NCBI RefSeq assembly: GCF_000621785.1
Contig: NZ_KK211348.1
Location: 255,494-319,493, forward strand
Source of the DNA: Ruminococcus flavefaciens ND2009
Lineage (GTDB): Bacteria; Bacillota; Clostridia; Oscillospirales; Ruminococcaceae
Reading direction: 5' to 3'
Length of the DNA stretch: 64,000 nucleotides
How positions within the stretch are numbered: the first letter of the stretch is position 1; each line of letters opens with the position of its first letter. A program made the position numbers and the translations under genes. The notes under the pieces are model-generated. The model searched no databases. It was not told the origin of the DNA and saw only the letters and a list, made by a program, of their open reading frames with translations. Positions 14,717-21,256 of this stretch are shown one piece after another.

Positions 14717-15328
14717 ATGTGGCAGTATGAGAAGAAATTACAGTATCCCGTAAAGATAAAGACTCCCAACGCAAAGCTTGCAAAGATCATCATATCACAG
14801 CTTGGCGGTCCCGACGGTGAGCTTGCTGCGTCACTGAGGTATCTCAACCAGCGCTATGCCATGCCCTACGGGGAGGTCAAGGGACTTCTTACGGACATCG
14901 GCACCGAGGAACTGGCACACTTTGAGATGATCTCGGCAATACTCTACCAGCTCACCAAGGACCTGTCAATGGAGGAGATAAAGGCAAGCGGCTTCGACAC
15001 CTATTTCGTTGACCATACAACGGGCATATATCCCGTGGCAGCCTCTGGTACACCCTTTACCGCAGCATATTTCCAGTCCAAGGGAGATATACTCACGGAT
15101 CTTCAGGAGGACCTTGCTGCGGAACAGAAGGCGCGTACCACCTATGACAATATCCTGAGACTTGCCGACGATCCCGATGTGCGGGACCCCATCCGCTTCC
15201 TGCGTGAGCGCGAGATAGTACACTACCAGCGTTTTGGTGAAGCGCTGCGGATAGCACAGGATAAGCTTGATTCAAGGAACTTCTATGCCTGCAATCCGTC
15301 ATTTGACAAGAACTGCGGTAGAAAGTGA
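14717..15328 (+). CDS. cotJC: Spore coat protein CotJC (manganese catalase family)
   Basis: A 203-aa protein of the manganese-catalase (ferritin-like) family. It begins MWQYEKKLQYPVKI and has GGPDGELAASLRYLNQRYAMP, a C-terminal helix pair with EELAHFEMIS and REREIVHYQRFGEAL. Glu and His residues in these helices are the expected di-manganese ligands. CotJC is an inner coat component that may protect against peroxide. It closes the cotJ operon. Confidence 0.9.
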   Translation: MWQYEKKLQYPVKIKTPNAKLAKIIISQLGGPDGELAASLRYLNQRYAMPYGEVKGLLTDIGTEELAHFEMISAILYQLTKDLSMEEIKASGFDTYFVDHTTGIYPVAASGTPFTAAYFQSKGDILTDLQEDLAAEQKARTTYDNILRLADDPDVRDPIRFLREREIVHYQRFGEALRIAQDKLDSRNFYACNPSFDKNCGRK

Positions 15329-15349
15329 GCCTGAGGATACGCAGATATA

Positions 15350-15378
15350 TTGACAATCGGCAGAGAATGATGTATAAT
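15350..15378 (+). promoter_or_regulatory. Consensus promoter of the zinc-ribbon membrane protein gene
   Basis: TTGACA (15350-15355), a 17-nt spacer and TATAAT (15373-15378). It predicts a leader of about 200 nt before the gene. Confidence 0.85.
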
Positions 15379-15385
15379 ATCTGAT

Positions 15386-15575
15386 AACAAGGTTACCATG
15401 GCTGTATCAGGGTGCAGCCATGGTACCTGTTTATATCGCAGGCACAGGCGGCGGACAGGCTTTCGGGACTACTCAGGGGTAGGATATGATATTGTCCGAA
15501 GCGGTTTCCGCGGAGAAGTCCGGGTATAGCTGACGCCTGCAAAGCACGGCGGCAGCACCGCCGAATAATGATACA
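15386..15575 (+). ncRNA. Long structured 5' leader (possible cis-regulatory RNA, family not recognised)
   Basis: The roughly 200-nt leader holds three nested features. A hairpin pairs TACCATGGCTG (15394-15404) with CAGCCATGGTA (15415-15425). A long-range pairing joins GCAGGC near 15440 to GCCTGC near 15535 and encloses GCGG-TTT-CCGC. A final stem pairs CGGCGG with CCGCCG shortly before the ribosome-binding site. The region is GC-rich for a leader and codes for nothing. I compared it from memory with common riboswitch cores (TPP, FMN, cobalamin, SAM, c-di-GMP, c-di-AMP, guanidine) and recognised none. Confidence 0.4.
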
Positions 15576-15587
15576 GGGGGAATGAAT

Positions 15588-16688
15588 ATGCCACATTCAT
15601 CAGGAGGAGGCTCTCACGGAGGAGGCTCACACGGAGGTTCACACGGCGGCTCACATGGTGGAAGCAGAGGACCTGCTATAAGCAGAACACCGTTTGCAGG
15701 CTCAAGACGATATTCCTATTACAGGCATGGACGACAGCGCTTTTTCTATGCTTCCAAAGACTACAAGCCCGGATTTCATCCGGCGAGACTGCTGATAGGT
15801 ATTATCTATCTGCCATTCATTTTTATAGGTATCATGATGTTGAAAGATGCTCTGCCTTTTGTTCCGAAGAATTATAACCACAACATAGTCCTGAAGGACG
15901 AAGCAGGAGTGATCGACAATGAGGACGAGCTTTACAAGGAGCTTGAGCGCTTCATGGACAAGACGGGCGTTACTCCGTCGGTAGTCACGATACATAACGA
16001 AGAGTGGGAAAACTACTATACTCTTGAGAATTATGCCTATGACAGGTATCTTCAGGAGTTTGATGACGAGATGCACTGGCTCATCGTGTATTCAGAGCCC
16101 ACAGAGCCTGATCCGAGATTCAATGACTGGTACTGGGAGGGAATGCAGGGCGATGATACCGACCCTGTCATCACAGTTGACAAGGCAAACGAGTTCAACA
16201 GAAGGCTTCACGGGGAACTTGAGCACGGAACTGAATTCGGAACAGCTGTGAAGACATCTTTCTCGGAGTTTACCGATAATTATTCGCGCTCCTTCGATTT
16301 CGAGCAGCTGTTCCCGGGGCTTTTCATACTTGGTTTTGTTGCGTTCCACGCATACTTCGTGCTTGGCTTCAGTGAACTGAAGTACAGAAACGCAGTACCT
16401 GCTGACGGTTCCGATCCCGGAGGCAGAGCCGTCTATGATCCCACAGCGCAGTTTCAGAGCTATCAGGACTACAAGCGCAGCGCAGCCTATAAAAGTAATA
16501 AGCAGGCTCCGGCACAGTCCTACGACGATTACACGCCTCAGTCTGATATGGATGATCTTTACGGGGCACGCAACAGTGGAGCAGGAAGCGGAAAAAACAC
16601 CGTATGCCAGTACTGCGGAAACACATTTGCGGCAAAGTACAAGAGATGCCCGAGCTGCAACGCAGAAAATCCCGACCATCTGAGATAA
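15588..16688 (+). CDS. Membrane protein with Gly-Ser-His repeats, TPM-like domain and zinc ribbon
   Basis: A 366-aa protein of unknown function. Residues about 5-30 are GGGSH/GGSH repeats, followed by a basic stretch, a membrane segment (about 65-87), a soluble domain (about 95-225) and a second membrane segment (about 240-262). The C-terminal zinc ribbon is CQYCGNTF followed by CPSCNAENP. The soluble part (DEAGVIDNEDELYKELERF followed by a VTIHNEEW strand) resembles a divergent TPM domain, but this is tentative. GGGGG at 15576-15580 sits 7 nt before the ATG at 15588 and too close to the in-frame ATG at 15582, so the second start is chosen. It has its own promoter and a structured leader. Confidence 0.6.
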   Translation: MPHSSGGGSHGGGSHGGSHGGSHGGSRGPAISRTPFAGSRRYSYYRHGRQRFFYASKDYKPGFHPARLLIGIIYLPFIFIGIMMLKDALPFVPKNYNHNIVLKDEAGVIDNEDELYKELERFMDKTGVTPSVVTIHNEEWENYYTLENYAYDRYLQEFDDEMHWLIVYSEPTEPDPRFNDWYWEGMQGDDTDPVITVDKANEFNRRLHGELEHGTEFGTAVKTSFSEFTDNYSRSFDFEQLFPGLFILGFVAFHAYFVLGFSELKYRNAVPADGSDPGGRAVYDPTAQFQSYQDYKRSAAYKSNKQAPAQSYDDYTPQSDMDDLYGARNSGAGSGKNTVCQYCGNTFAAKYKRCPSCNAENPDHLR

Positions 16689-16694
16689 ACATCA

Positions 16695-16730
16695 TGCCGC
16701 ACTCAAATTTTGTGGGTGCGGCACTTTTAT
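16695..16730 (+). terminator. Intrinsic terminator
   Basis: TGCCGCA (16695-16701) pairs with TGCGGCA (16717-16723) and is followed by CTTTTAT. Confidence 0.8.
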
Positions 16731-16785
16731 TGCGCAGGCATAAATGATAAATTAAACTGCCGAAGATATAAATAACTGTTTACTC

Positions 16786-16814
16786 TTGACAAGTTTTTTT
16801 GATTATAGTATAAT
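16786..16814 (+). promoter_or_regulatory. Consensus promoter of alanine dehydrogenase
   Basis: TTGACA (16786-16791), a 17-nt AT-rich spacer and TATAAT (16809-16814). The leader of about 100 nt to the ATG contains GC-rich segments around 16835-16900 but no riboswitch I recognise. Confidence 0.85.
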
Positions 16815-16924
16815 TAAACTATATTTTTTTCAGAGAGGGCAGCCCGTAAGCGGAATGTCTTCACGCTGCTGACAGAGTCATATTACAGACACGGCGCGGA
16901 AATCATTATAAAAGGAGAAATAGT

Positions 16925-18040
16925 ATGAAGATCGGATGCGTAAAAGAGATCAAGAACAATGAATTCAGAGTGGGACTTACTCCCGACAATGTCAAGGCTT
17001 ATATAGCCGCAGGACACCATGTGTACATCGAAAAGAGCGCAGGTACAGGCTCGGGCTTTGCAGATTCCGAGTATGTTGAGGCAGGCGCTTCAGTGCTTGA
17101 CAACGCAGCGGACATCTGGAACATGGTGGACATGATGGTAAAGGTAAAGGAGCCTCTGGAATCGGAATATCCTCTTTTCCATGACGGTCTCATTCTCTAT
17201 ACATACCTCCACCTTGCAGCAGACAAGGAGCAGATGGACGCTCTTCTGGACGGCAAGGTAAAGGCAGTAGCCTATGAGACACTTCAGGAGACAGACCGTT
17301 CACTTCCTCTCCTTGCTCCCATGAGCCAGATAGCAGGACGTCTTTCCATTCAGGAGGGCGCAAAGTACCTGGAGAAGAAGTTCGGCGGCGCAGGCATACT
17401 CCTTGCAGGTGTTCCCGGTACACCCAAGGCTAACGTAGTTATCCTGGGCGGCGGTACAGTCGGAACCAATGCCTGCAAGATCGCAGTGGGCATGGGTGCA
17501 AACGTAACCATCCTTGACGTGAACCTCAAGAGACTTGAGCAGCTTGACAATATGTTCGGCGCTCATGTACAGACACTCTACTCCACAGACAGCAACGTGG
17601 AGAGAGCCGTAAAGGACGCAGATCTTGTCATCGGCTCGGTGCTCATACCCGGCGGTTCCACACCCAAGCTCTTCAAGGCGAAGTATCTCCCCGAGATGAA
17701 AGACGGAGCAGTATTCGTTGACGTTGCTATCGACCAGGGCGGCTGCGGAGAGACCTCTCACGTTACAACTCACGATGATCCCGTATATATCCTGGATGGC
17801 GTAGTACACTACTGTGTAGGCAATATGCCCGGAGCAGTTCCCCGTACAAGCACCATCGCTCTCACAAATGCAACTCTCAGATACGGACTCCAGATCGCAG
17901 AGAACGGACTTGAGGAAGCCTGCAAAAAGAGCGAGGTCATCGCCAGCGGCGTAAATACCTACGCAGGAAAGCTGACAAACAAGAACGTTGCCGCTGCACA
18001 CGGCTATGACTACACAGAGCTTTCAAGCCTTATCGGCTGA
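16925..18040 (+). CDS. ald: Alanine dehydrogenase
   Basis: A 371-aa alanine dehydrogenase that interconverts L-alanine and pyruvate plus ammonia with NAD(H). It starts MKIGCVKEIKNNEFRVGLTP, the substrate-domain motif. It has the MSQIAGRLSIQEGA segment, the Rossmann loop VILGGGTVGTNACKIA near residue 180, and GNMPGAVPRTST, in which the family's catalytic region lies. Length and order match the family exactly. AAAGGAG precedes the ATG. It is monocistronic with its own promoter and terminator. In an anaerobe it may handle ammonium assimilation or alanine formation during fermentation. Confidence 0.93.
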   Translation: MKIGCVKEIKNNEFRVGLTPDNVKAYIAAGHHVYIEKSAGTGSGFADSEYVEAGASVLDNAADIWNMVDMMVKVKEPLESEYPLFHDGLILYTYLHLAADKEQMDALLDGKVKAVAYETLQETDRSLPLLAPMSQIAGRLSIQEGAKYLEKKFGGAGILLAGVPGTPKANVVILGGGTVGTNACKIAVGMGANVTILDVNLKRLEQLDNMFGAHVQTLYSTDSNVERAVKDADLVIGSVLIPGGSTPKLFKAKYLPEMKDGAVFVDVAIDQGGCGETSHVTTHDDPVYILDGVVHYCVGNMPGAVPRTSTIALTNATLRYGLQIAENGLEEACKKSEVIASGVNTYAGKLTNKNVAAAHGYDYTELSSLIG

Positions 18041-18063
18041 GCCTGAACAGAATACGAAAGAAT

Positions 18064-18105
18064 AAAGCCCGAGGACTGCTTTTGTGCAGCCTTCGGGCTT
18101 TTGTA
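18064..18105. terminator. Bidirectional intrinsic terminator
   Basis: AAAGCCCGA (18064-18072) pairs with TCGGGCTTT (18093-18101), with an inner CTGC/GCAG stem. It serves the converging ald and sortase genes. Confidence 0.85.
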
Positions 18106-18993
18106 TTATTTCTTTTCGGAGTTCTCGCCTTTAAGAGGTATCTGATAGACCGTCTCATCGTTGAAGTGCCTGTGTCCGCCCAGCCTTCCCGATATGAACC
18201 AGTATATCAGCAGGAGTATCAGCACCGCAGAGATTATCACTGCATATACCGTCATTTCGTCAGCCATAACGGCGTCCGAGGGAACCTTTACATTATGCGG
18301 ATAGACCGTATCTATCCTGTGCGCGCGGACCAGCATCCTGTGAGTATTTATTCCGTAGGGAGTACATGTCATAAGGGTGACATAGTCCTCATCGGGAACC
18401 GCATAGAGCTCGTTCCTCTCATAGGGGAGCACTGTAACGATCTGATCTACCTCATAAGTCAGTACCTCGTCGAGGATAGTTATGGTGAAGGTATCTTCTT
18501 CGATCAGCTGATCTATATCCGTAAAGAGACGTGCCGAGGGGAGACCCCTGTGTGCTGATATTACCGAATGGCAGCCCGTTCCGCCAACGGGGAGAGATGA
18601 TCCCTGAAGGTGTCCCACAGCGACATTGAGCACCTCGGGACTTGTTCCGTGGTAGATAGGCAGGTAAACATCTATCTTCGGGATAGTGATATACCCCATG
18701 ATACCTGTACCCGTGATGTCCAGAATATCCTCATAGCCGCTTATCTGCTCATAGTCCTCAAAGGGGGCGCCGAGACTGCCCAGCTCCTTGTTGTACTGCT
18801 CTGCCTTCTGGAGTATCCTCTCTTTTTCGTTGTTGCTGAGGTCTGCAACAGCCCGGTCGTATCTTGCGATGGCGCGGGACTGCATACGGGAGTTCCACCA
18901 GTTGCTGAAAGAGGGATACAGTGTCAGACAGATACCTGTGATGAACATGATAACAAAGATCATCGTAGTGATGACGCTGCTTTTCTTTTTCAT
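18106..18993 (-). CDS. Class C sortase (pilus-assembly type), copy 1
   Basis: A 295-aa class C sortase. An N-terminal membrane segment (about 8-28) is followed by the coiled NNEKERILQKAEQYNKEL region and the catalytic core: His148 in SAHRG, Cys210 in TLMTC, and Arg in the NTHRMLVR stretch. A C-terminal membrane anchor (about 248-268) is also typical of class C. Such enzymes join pilin subunits through LPXTG-like signals. It is transcribed with the upstream signal peptidase (16-nt gap) and a small coiled-coil gene. No pilin gene lies on this strand, so it may act on the pilins of the divergent plus-strand operon or be left over from a duplication. Confidence 0.9.
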   Translation of the reverse strand: MKKKSSVITTMIFVIMFITGICLTLYPSFSNWWNSRMQSRAIARYDRAVADLSNNEKERILQKAEQYNKELGSLGAPFEDYEQISGYEDILDITGTGIMGYITIPKIDVYLPIYHGTSPEVLNVAVGHLQGSSLPVGGTGCHSVISAHRGLPSARLFTDIDQLIEEDTFTITILDEVLTYEVDQIVTVLPYERNELYAVPDEDYVTLMTCTPYGINTHRMLVRAHRIDTVYPHNVKVPSDAVMADEMTVYAVIISAVLILLLIYWFISGRLGGHRHFNDETVYQIPLKGENSEKK

Positions 18994-19009
18994 CGTATCG
19001 CCTCCGCCG

Positions 19010-19594
19010 TCATTCGAGCCTGCCTGCGTCGCTGAGGGGGAGTATCCTGAAAGTCACCTTGCCGATGATGTTTTCCTCAGCCACACAGCCCACCGCCGTA
19101 GACCTGCTGTCCACAGAGACTGCCCTGTCATCGCCCATAACGAAGTATCTTCCCGAGGGAACGGTGAATGGGAAGGATATATCGCATTCGCCCTCAGCAG
19201 ATACAGCGGCGTAGGGCTCGTCGAGACGGGAGCCGCTTACCGTGACATTGCCGTTCTCGTCAATGGATATAATATCCCCCGAAAGTCCGATGACACGCTT
19301 GACCAGTATCTTCTTATTATGATAGAAGGCGATGATGTCGCCGCGCTGTATGTGAGCGGGACGGCTGCAAAGTATGACCTGATCCTCCTTGAGTGCAGGC
19401 TCCATACTTGAACCCGTTACGCGCATGACAGGGAAGACCAGTACCGACAGCAGTACCGCAGCTGCGGCAGCAGCCAGAAGCGCACCGAAGGTCCCCGTGA
19501 GTGTTCTTATGTAGCTGCGCTTGTAACGGCGCCTGTCCATTTCTTTTTTCAGCTGCTCCGCCGTAGGGAGCTCAAGTTCCTTCTGTTTTTTCAT
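19010..19594 (-). CDS. lepB: Signal peptidase I, copy 1
   Basis: A 194-aa type I signal peptidase. A basic cytoplasmic N-terminus is followed by one membrane segment (about 33-55) and the catalytic domain with Ser63 in GSSMEP and the general-base Lys99 in LVKRVIG; GDDRAVSVDSR is box E. The ATG at 19594 is preferred because GGAG lies 7 nt upstream; a longer frame starts inside the preceding small gene. It is one nucleotide after that gene and 16 nt before sortase copy 1. Linkage to sortase suggests a role in processing pilin precursors. It resembles the plus-strand copy at 20659. Confidence 0.9.
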   Translation of the reverse strand: MKKQKELELPTAEQLKKEMDRRRYKRSYIRTLTGTFGALLAAAAAAVLLSVLVFPVMRVTGSSMEPALKEDQVILCSRPAHIQRGDIIAFYHNKKILVKRVIGLSGDIISIDENGNVTVSGSRLDEPYAAVSAEGECDISFPFTVPSGRYFVMGDDRAVSVDSRSTAVGCVAEENIIGKVTFRILPLSDAGRLE

Positions 19595-19595
19595 G

Positions 19596-19772
19596 TCAGG
19601 ACTCCGTTCCGCCGTCGGAAGGCGACTCATGGAGAGCCTCGCCCACCAGCCTGTCCAGTCTTTCCTTCAGCTGATCGTTTTCCTGCTGAAGCCTGTCGAT
19701 CTCTTTTCTTGCGTAATAAAGCAGCTCTAAAAGCTCAGAGCGCTTGAGTTTTTTCACTTGCTTGTCAGTCAT
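19596..19772 (-). CDS. Small coiled-coil protein (58 aa), relative of the 115-aa protein at 20270
   Basis: A 58-aa ORF beginning MTDKQVKKLKRSELLELLYY, then ARKEIDRLQQENDQLKERLDRL, an amphipathic helix with leucine-zipper-like spacing. GGAGGA stands 6 nt before the ATG. The first 20 residues match the plus-strand protein at 20270 (MTDKEFRKLKRGDLIAIIYE). Each of the two genes directly precedes a signal peptidase I gene and a pilus cassette. The function is unknown; a scaffold or regulator of pilus assembly or secretion is a guess. The stop is 1 nt from the lepB start, so the genes are co-translated. Confidence 0.75.
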   Translation of the reverse strand: MTDKQVKKLKRSELLELLYYARKEIDRLQQENDQLKERLDRLVGEALHESPSDGGTES

Positions 19773-19871
19773 GGTGTTCCTCCAATATATACAATTAGTA
19801 TTATTTGAACGATATATAAATAATTAATAGTCTTTGCCGAAAAACAGGTAATAGTGTCATCACCTTATTAT

Positions 19872-19900
19872 ATTATACTTCATACTTTCAGTTCAGTCAA
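19872..19900 (-). promoter_or_regulatory. Promoter of the minus-strand sortase cassette
   Basis: On the minus strand: TTGACT (19900-19895), a 17-nt spacer and TATAAT (19877-19872). It leaves a leader of about 95 nt. Confidence 0.85.
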
Positions 19901-20188
19901 TGAAAATCAGTCATTTTTTATTGGTAAAAAATATATATTTTATGTATATCGCAATAGTTAGCTGACTTGTGCAAAGTACACATCAAAAAATGGGGAGAAT
20001 GTTGAAATCGGCATAAAACAGACTTTTTTATTATGTTTTGTAGTATTCAAATTTAAATAAACATTTTGTACAAAGTGGAACTTTGTGGAACTATTTGCTG
20101 GTTGTAGCTGATATTTACAGCAAATGAGCAGGAGGTTTGTAAAAAGCGACGAAGTATTGAATAAAATGTTAAAAGTTGACAAATTTGA

Positions 20189-20217
20189 TTGACAGTGCAC
20201 TCAACAGATGGTATAAT
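20189..20217 (+). promoter_or_regulatory. Promoter of the plus-strand pilus operon
   Basis: TTGACA (20189-20194), a 17-nt spacer and TATAAT (20212-20217), about 45 nt before the first gene. A second TTGACA lies 14 nt upstream at 20175. Confidence 0.85.
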
Positions 20218-20269
20218 TAGTTTGTGAAAAAGATATGACGCTATTTGAAAAATAATATGGAGCATTAAT

Positions 20270-20617
20270 ATGACTGATAAAGAATTCAGAAAGCTTAAAC
20301 GCGGCGATCTTATCGCAATAATATATGAATATCAGAAGAAACAGGAAGAACTCGTGAAAGAGATCAGCGAGCTTCGGGAACAACTCGAATCGAAAAATCT
20401 TAAAATTAATAAAGCGGGTTCGATCGCAGAGGCTGTTGTCGGACTCGATCTTCTTTTTGAGACCGCACAGAAGACTGCCGATGATTACATCGAGCAGGTA
20501 AGGCTTGCGAACGAGGAGGCAGAAAAGAAAGCTGCCGAGATCATAAAGCAGGCTGAGGATGAGGCTGCGGAAATTGTTTTAAAGGCAAAGATAAAAGCAG
20601 CAAACAGGAAAAAGTGA
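20270..20617 (+). CDS. Coiled-coil protein (115 aa) at the head of the pilus operon
   Basis: A 115-aa protein with a short N-terminal module shared with the 58-aa protein at 19596 (MTDKEFRKLKRGDLIAIIYE). A long Glu/Lys/Ala-rich coiled coil with two phases follows (about residues 24-45 and 70-110). The middle AGSIAEAVVGLDLLFETAQK resembles DivIVA-like segments only loosely. It has no signal peptide or membrane segment, so it is cytoplasmic. It is the first gene after the pilus promoter and 41 nt before a signal peptidase I. The paired arrangement suggests a conserved role with signal peptidase and sortase; the exact function is unknown. Confidence 0.75.
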   Translation: MTDKEFRKLKRGDLIAIIYEYQKKQEELVKEISELREQLESKNLKINKAGSIAEAVVGLDLLFETAQKTADDYIEQVRLANEEAEKKAAEIIKQAEDEAAEIVLKAKIKAANRKK

Positions 20618-20658
20618 ATCGCAGGTTCACTATTTAATATAAAGAAAGAAGCAGTTCA

Positions 20659-21231
20659 ATGGCAGCTGATAAAAAGAAATCGGTCACGATGCCTTCAAAG
20701 GAACAGGTCGAGACCGAACTCGGCAAGATAAAATACAAGAAAAAATTCCTTAGCACTCTGCTGAGCACCGTTTCTGTATTGATAGTAGTAGCGGCGCTGG
20801 CAGTGCTGGCTTCAACTTTATTTTTCCCCGTTGTTCAGGTTTCGGGCACCAGCATGGAGCCCACACTGAAAAACGGAGATGTACTCGTGCTTGTCAAGTC
20901 CGATAAGGTGGGATACGGAGACCTCTGCTGTGTATCATGGCAGAACAAGACTCTCCTGAAACGCGTTATCGGCTTACCCGGGGACAAAATAGATATTGAC
21001 GATCAGGGCAACGTCAGCGTTAATAACGAACCGTTGGAGGAACCCTACGTTACCGAGAAAAGCCTCGGTATATGTGAGATCGAATTTCCGTATCTGGTCC
21101 CTGACAATAAGATCTTTCTCCTGGGCGACAGACGTGAGTCTTCTGTGGACAGCAGAAGCGCGGCTATCGGCTGTGTGGGCAAGGATCAGATCATCGGAAA
21201 GGTCTTTTTCAAGGTCTGGCCGATAAAATGA
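20659..21231 (+). CDS. lepB: Signal peptidase I, copy 2
   Basis: A 190-aa type I signal peptidase. A cytoplasmic basic N-terminus and one membrane segment (about 33-56) precede Ser65 in SGTSMEPTL and Lys101 in LLKRVIGLPGD. GDRRESSVDSR is the C-terminal box. It lies 41 nt after the coiled-coil gene and 25 nt before the large adhesin, so it probably cleaves the signal peptides of the pilus proteins encoded next. Sequence and context parallel the minus-strand copy, which points to a duplicated cassette. Confidence 0.92.
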   Translation: MAADKKKSVTMPSKEQVETELGKIKYKKKFLSTLLSTVSVLIVVAALAVLASTLFFPVVQVSGTSMEPTLKNGDVLVLVKSDKVGYGDLCCVSWQNKTLLKRVIGLPGDKIDIDDQGNVSVNNEPLEEPYVTEKSLGICEIEFPYLVPDNKIFLLGDRRESSVDSRSAAIGCVGKDQIIGKVFFKVWPIK

Positions 21232-21256
21232 CTTAGAAAGGGGGACGGTGATATAG

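Larger units (their letters stand above)
19773..20269. other. AT-rich divergent control region of the pilus locus
   Basis: About 500 bp without genes between the two divergent cassettes. It holds one promoter per strand (19872-19900 minus, 20189-20217 plus) and long A/T runs between. Short ORFs here have no ribosome-binding sites. No clear operator dyad was seen. Both cassettes are probably controlled from this region. Confidence 0.6.

Noticed and set aside
15386..15575. RNase P RNA or SRP RNA in the structured leader
   Set aside because: AGAAGTCCGGG weakly recalls an RNase P segment, but the rest of either RNA is missing and the space is too short.
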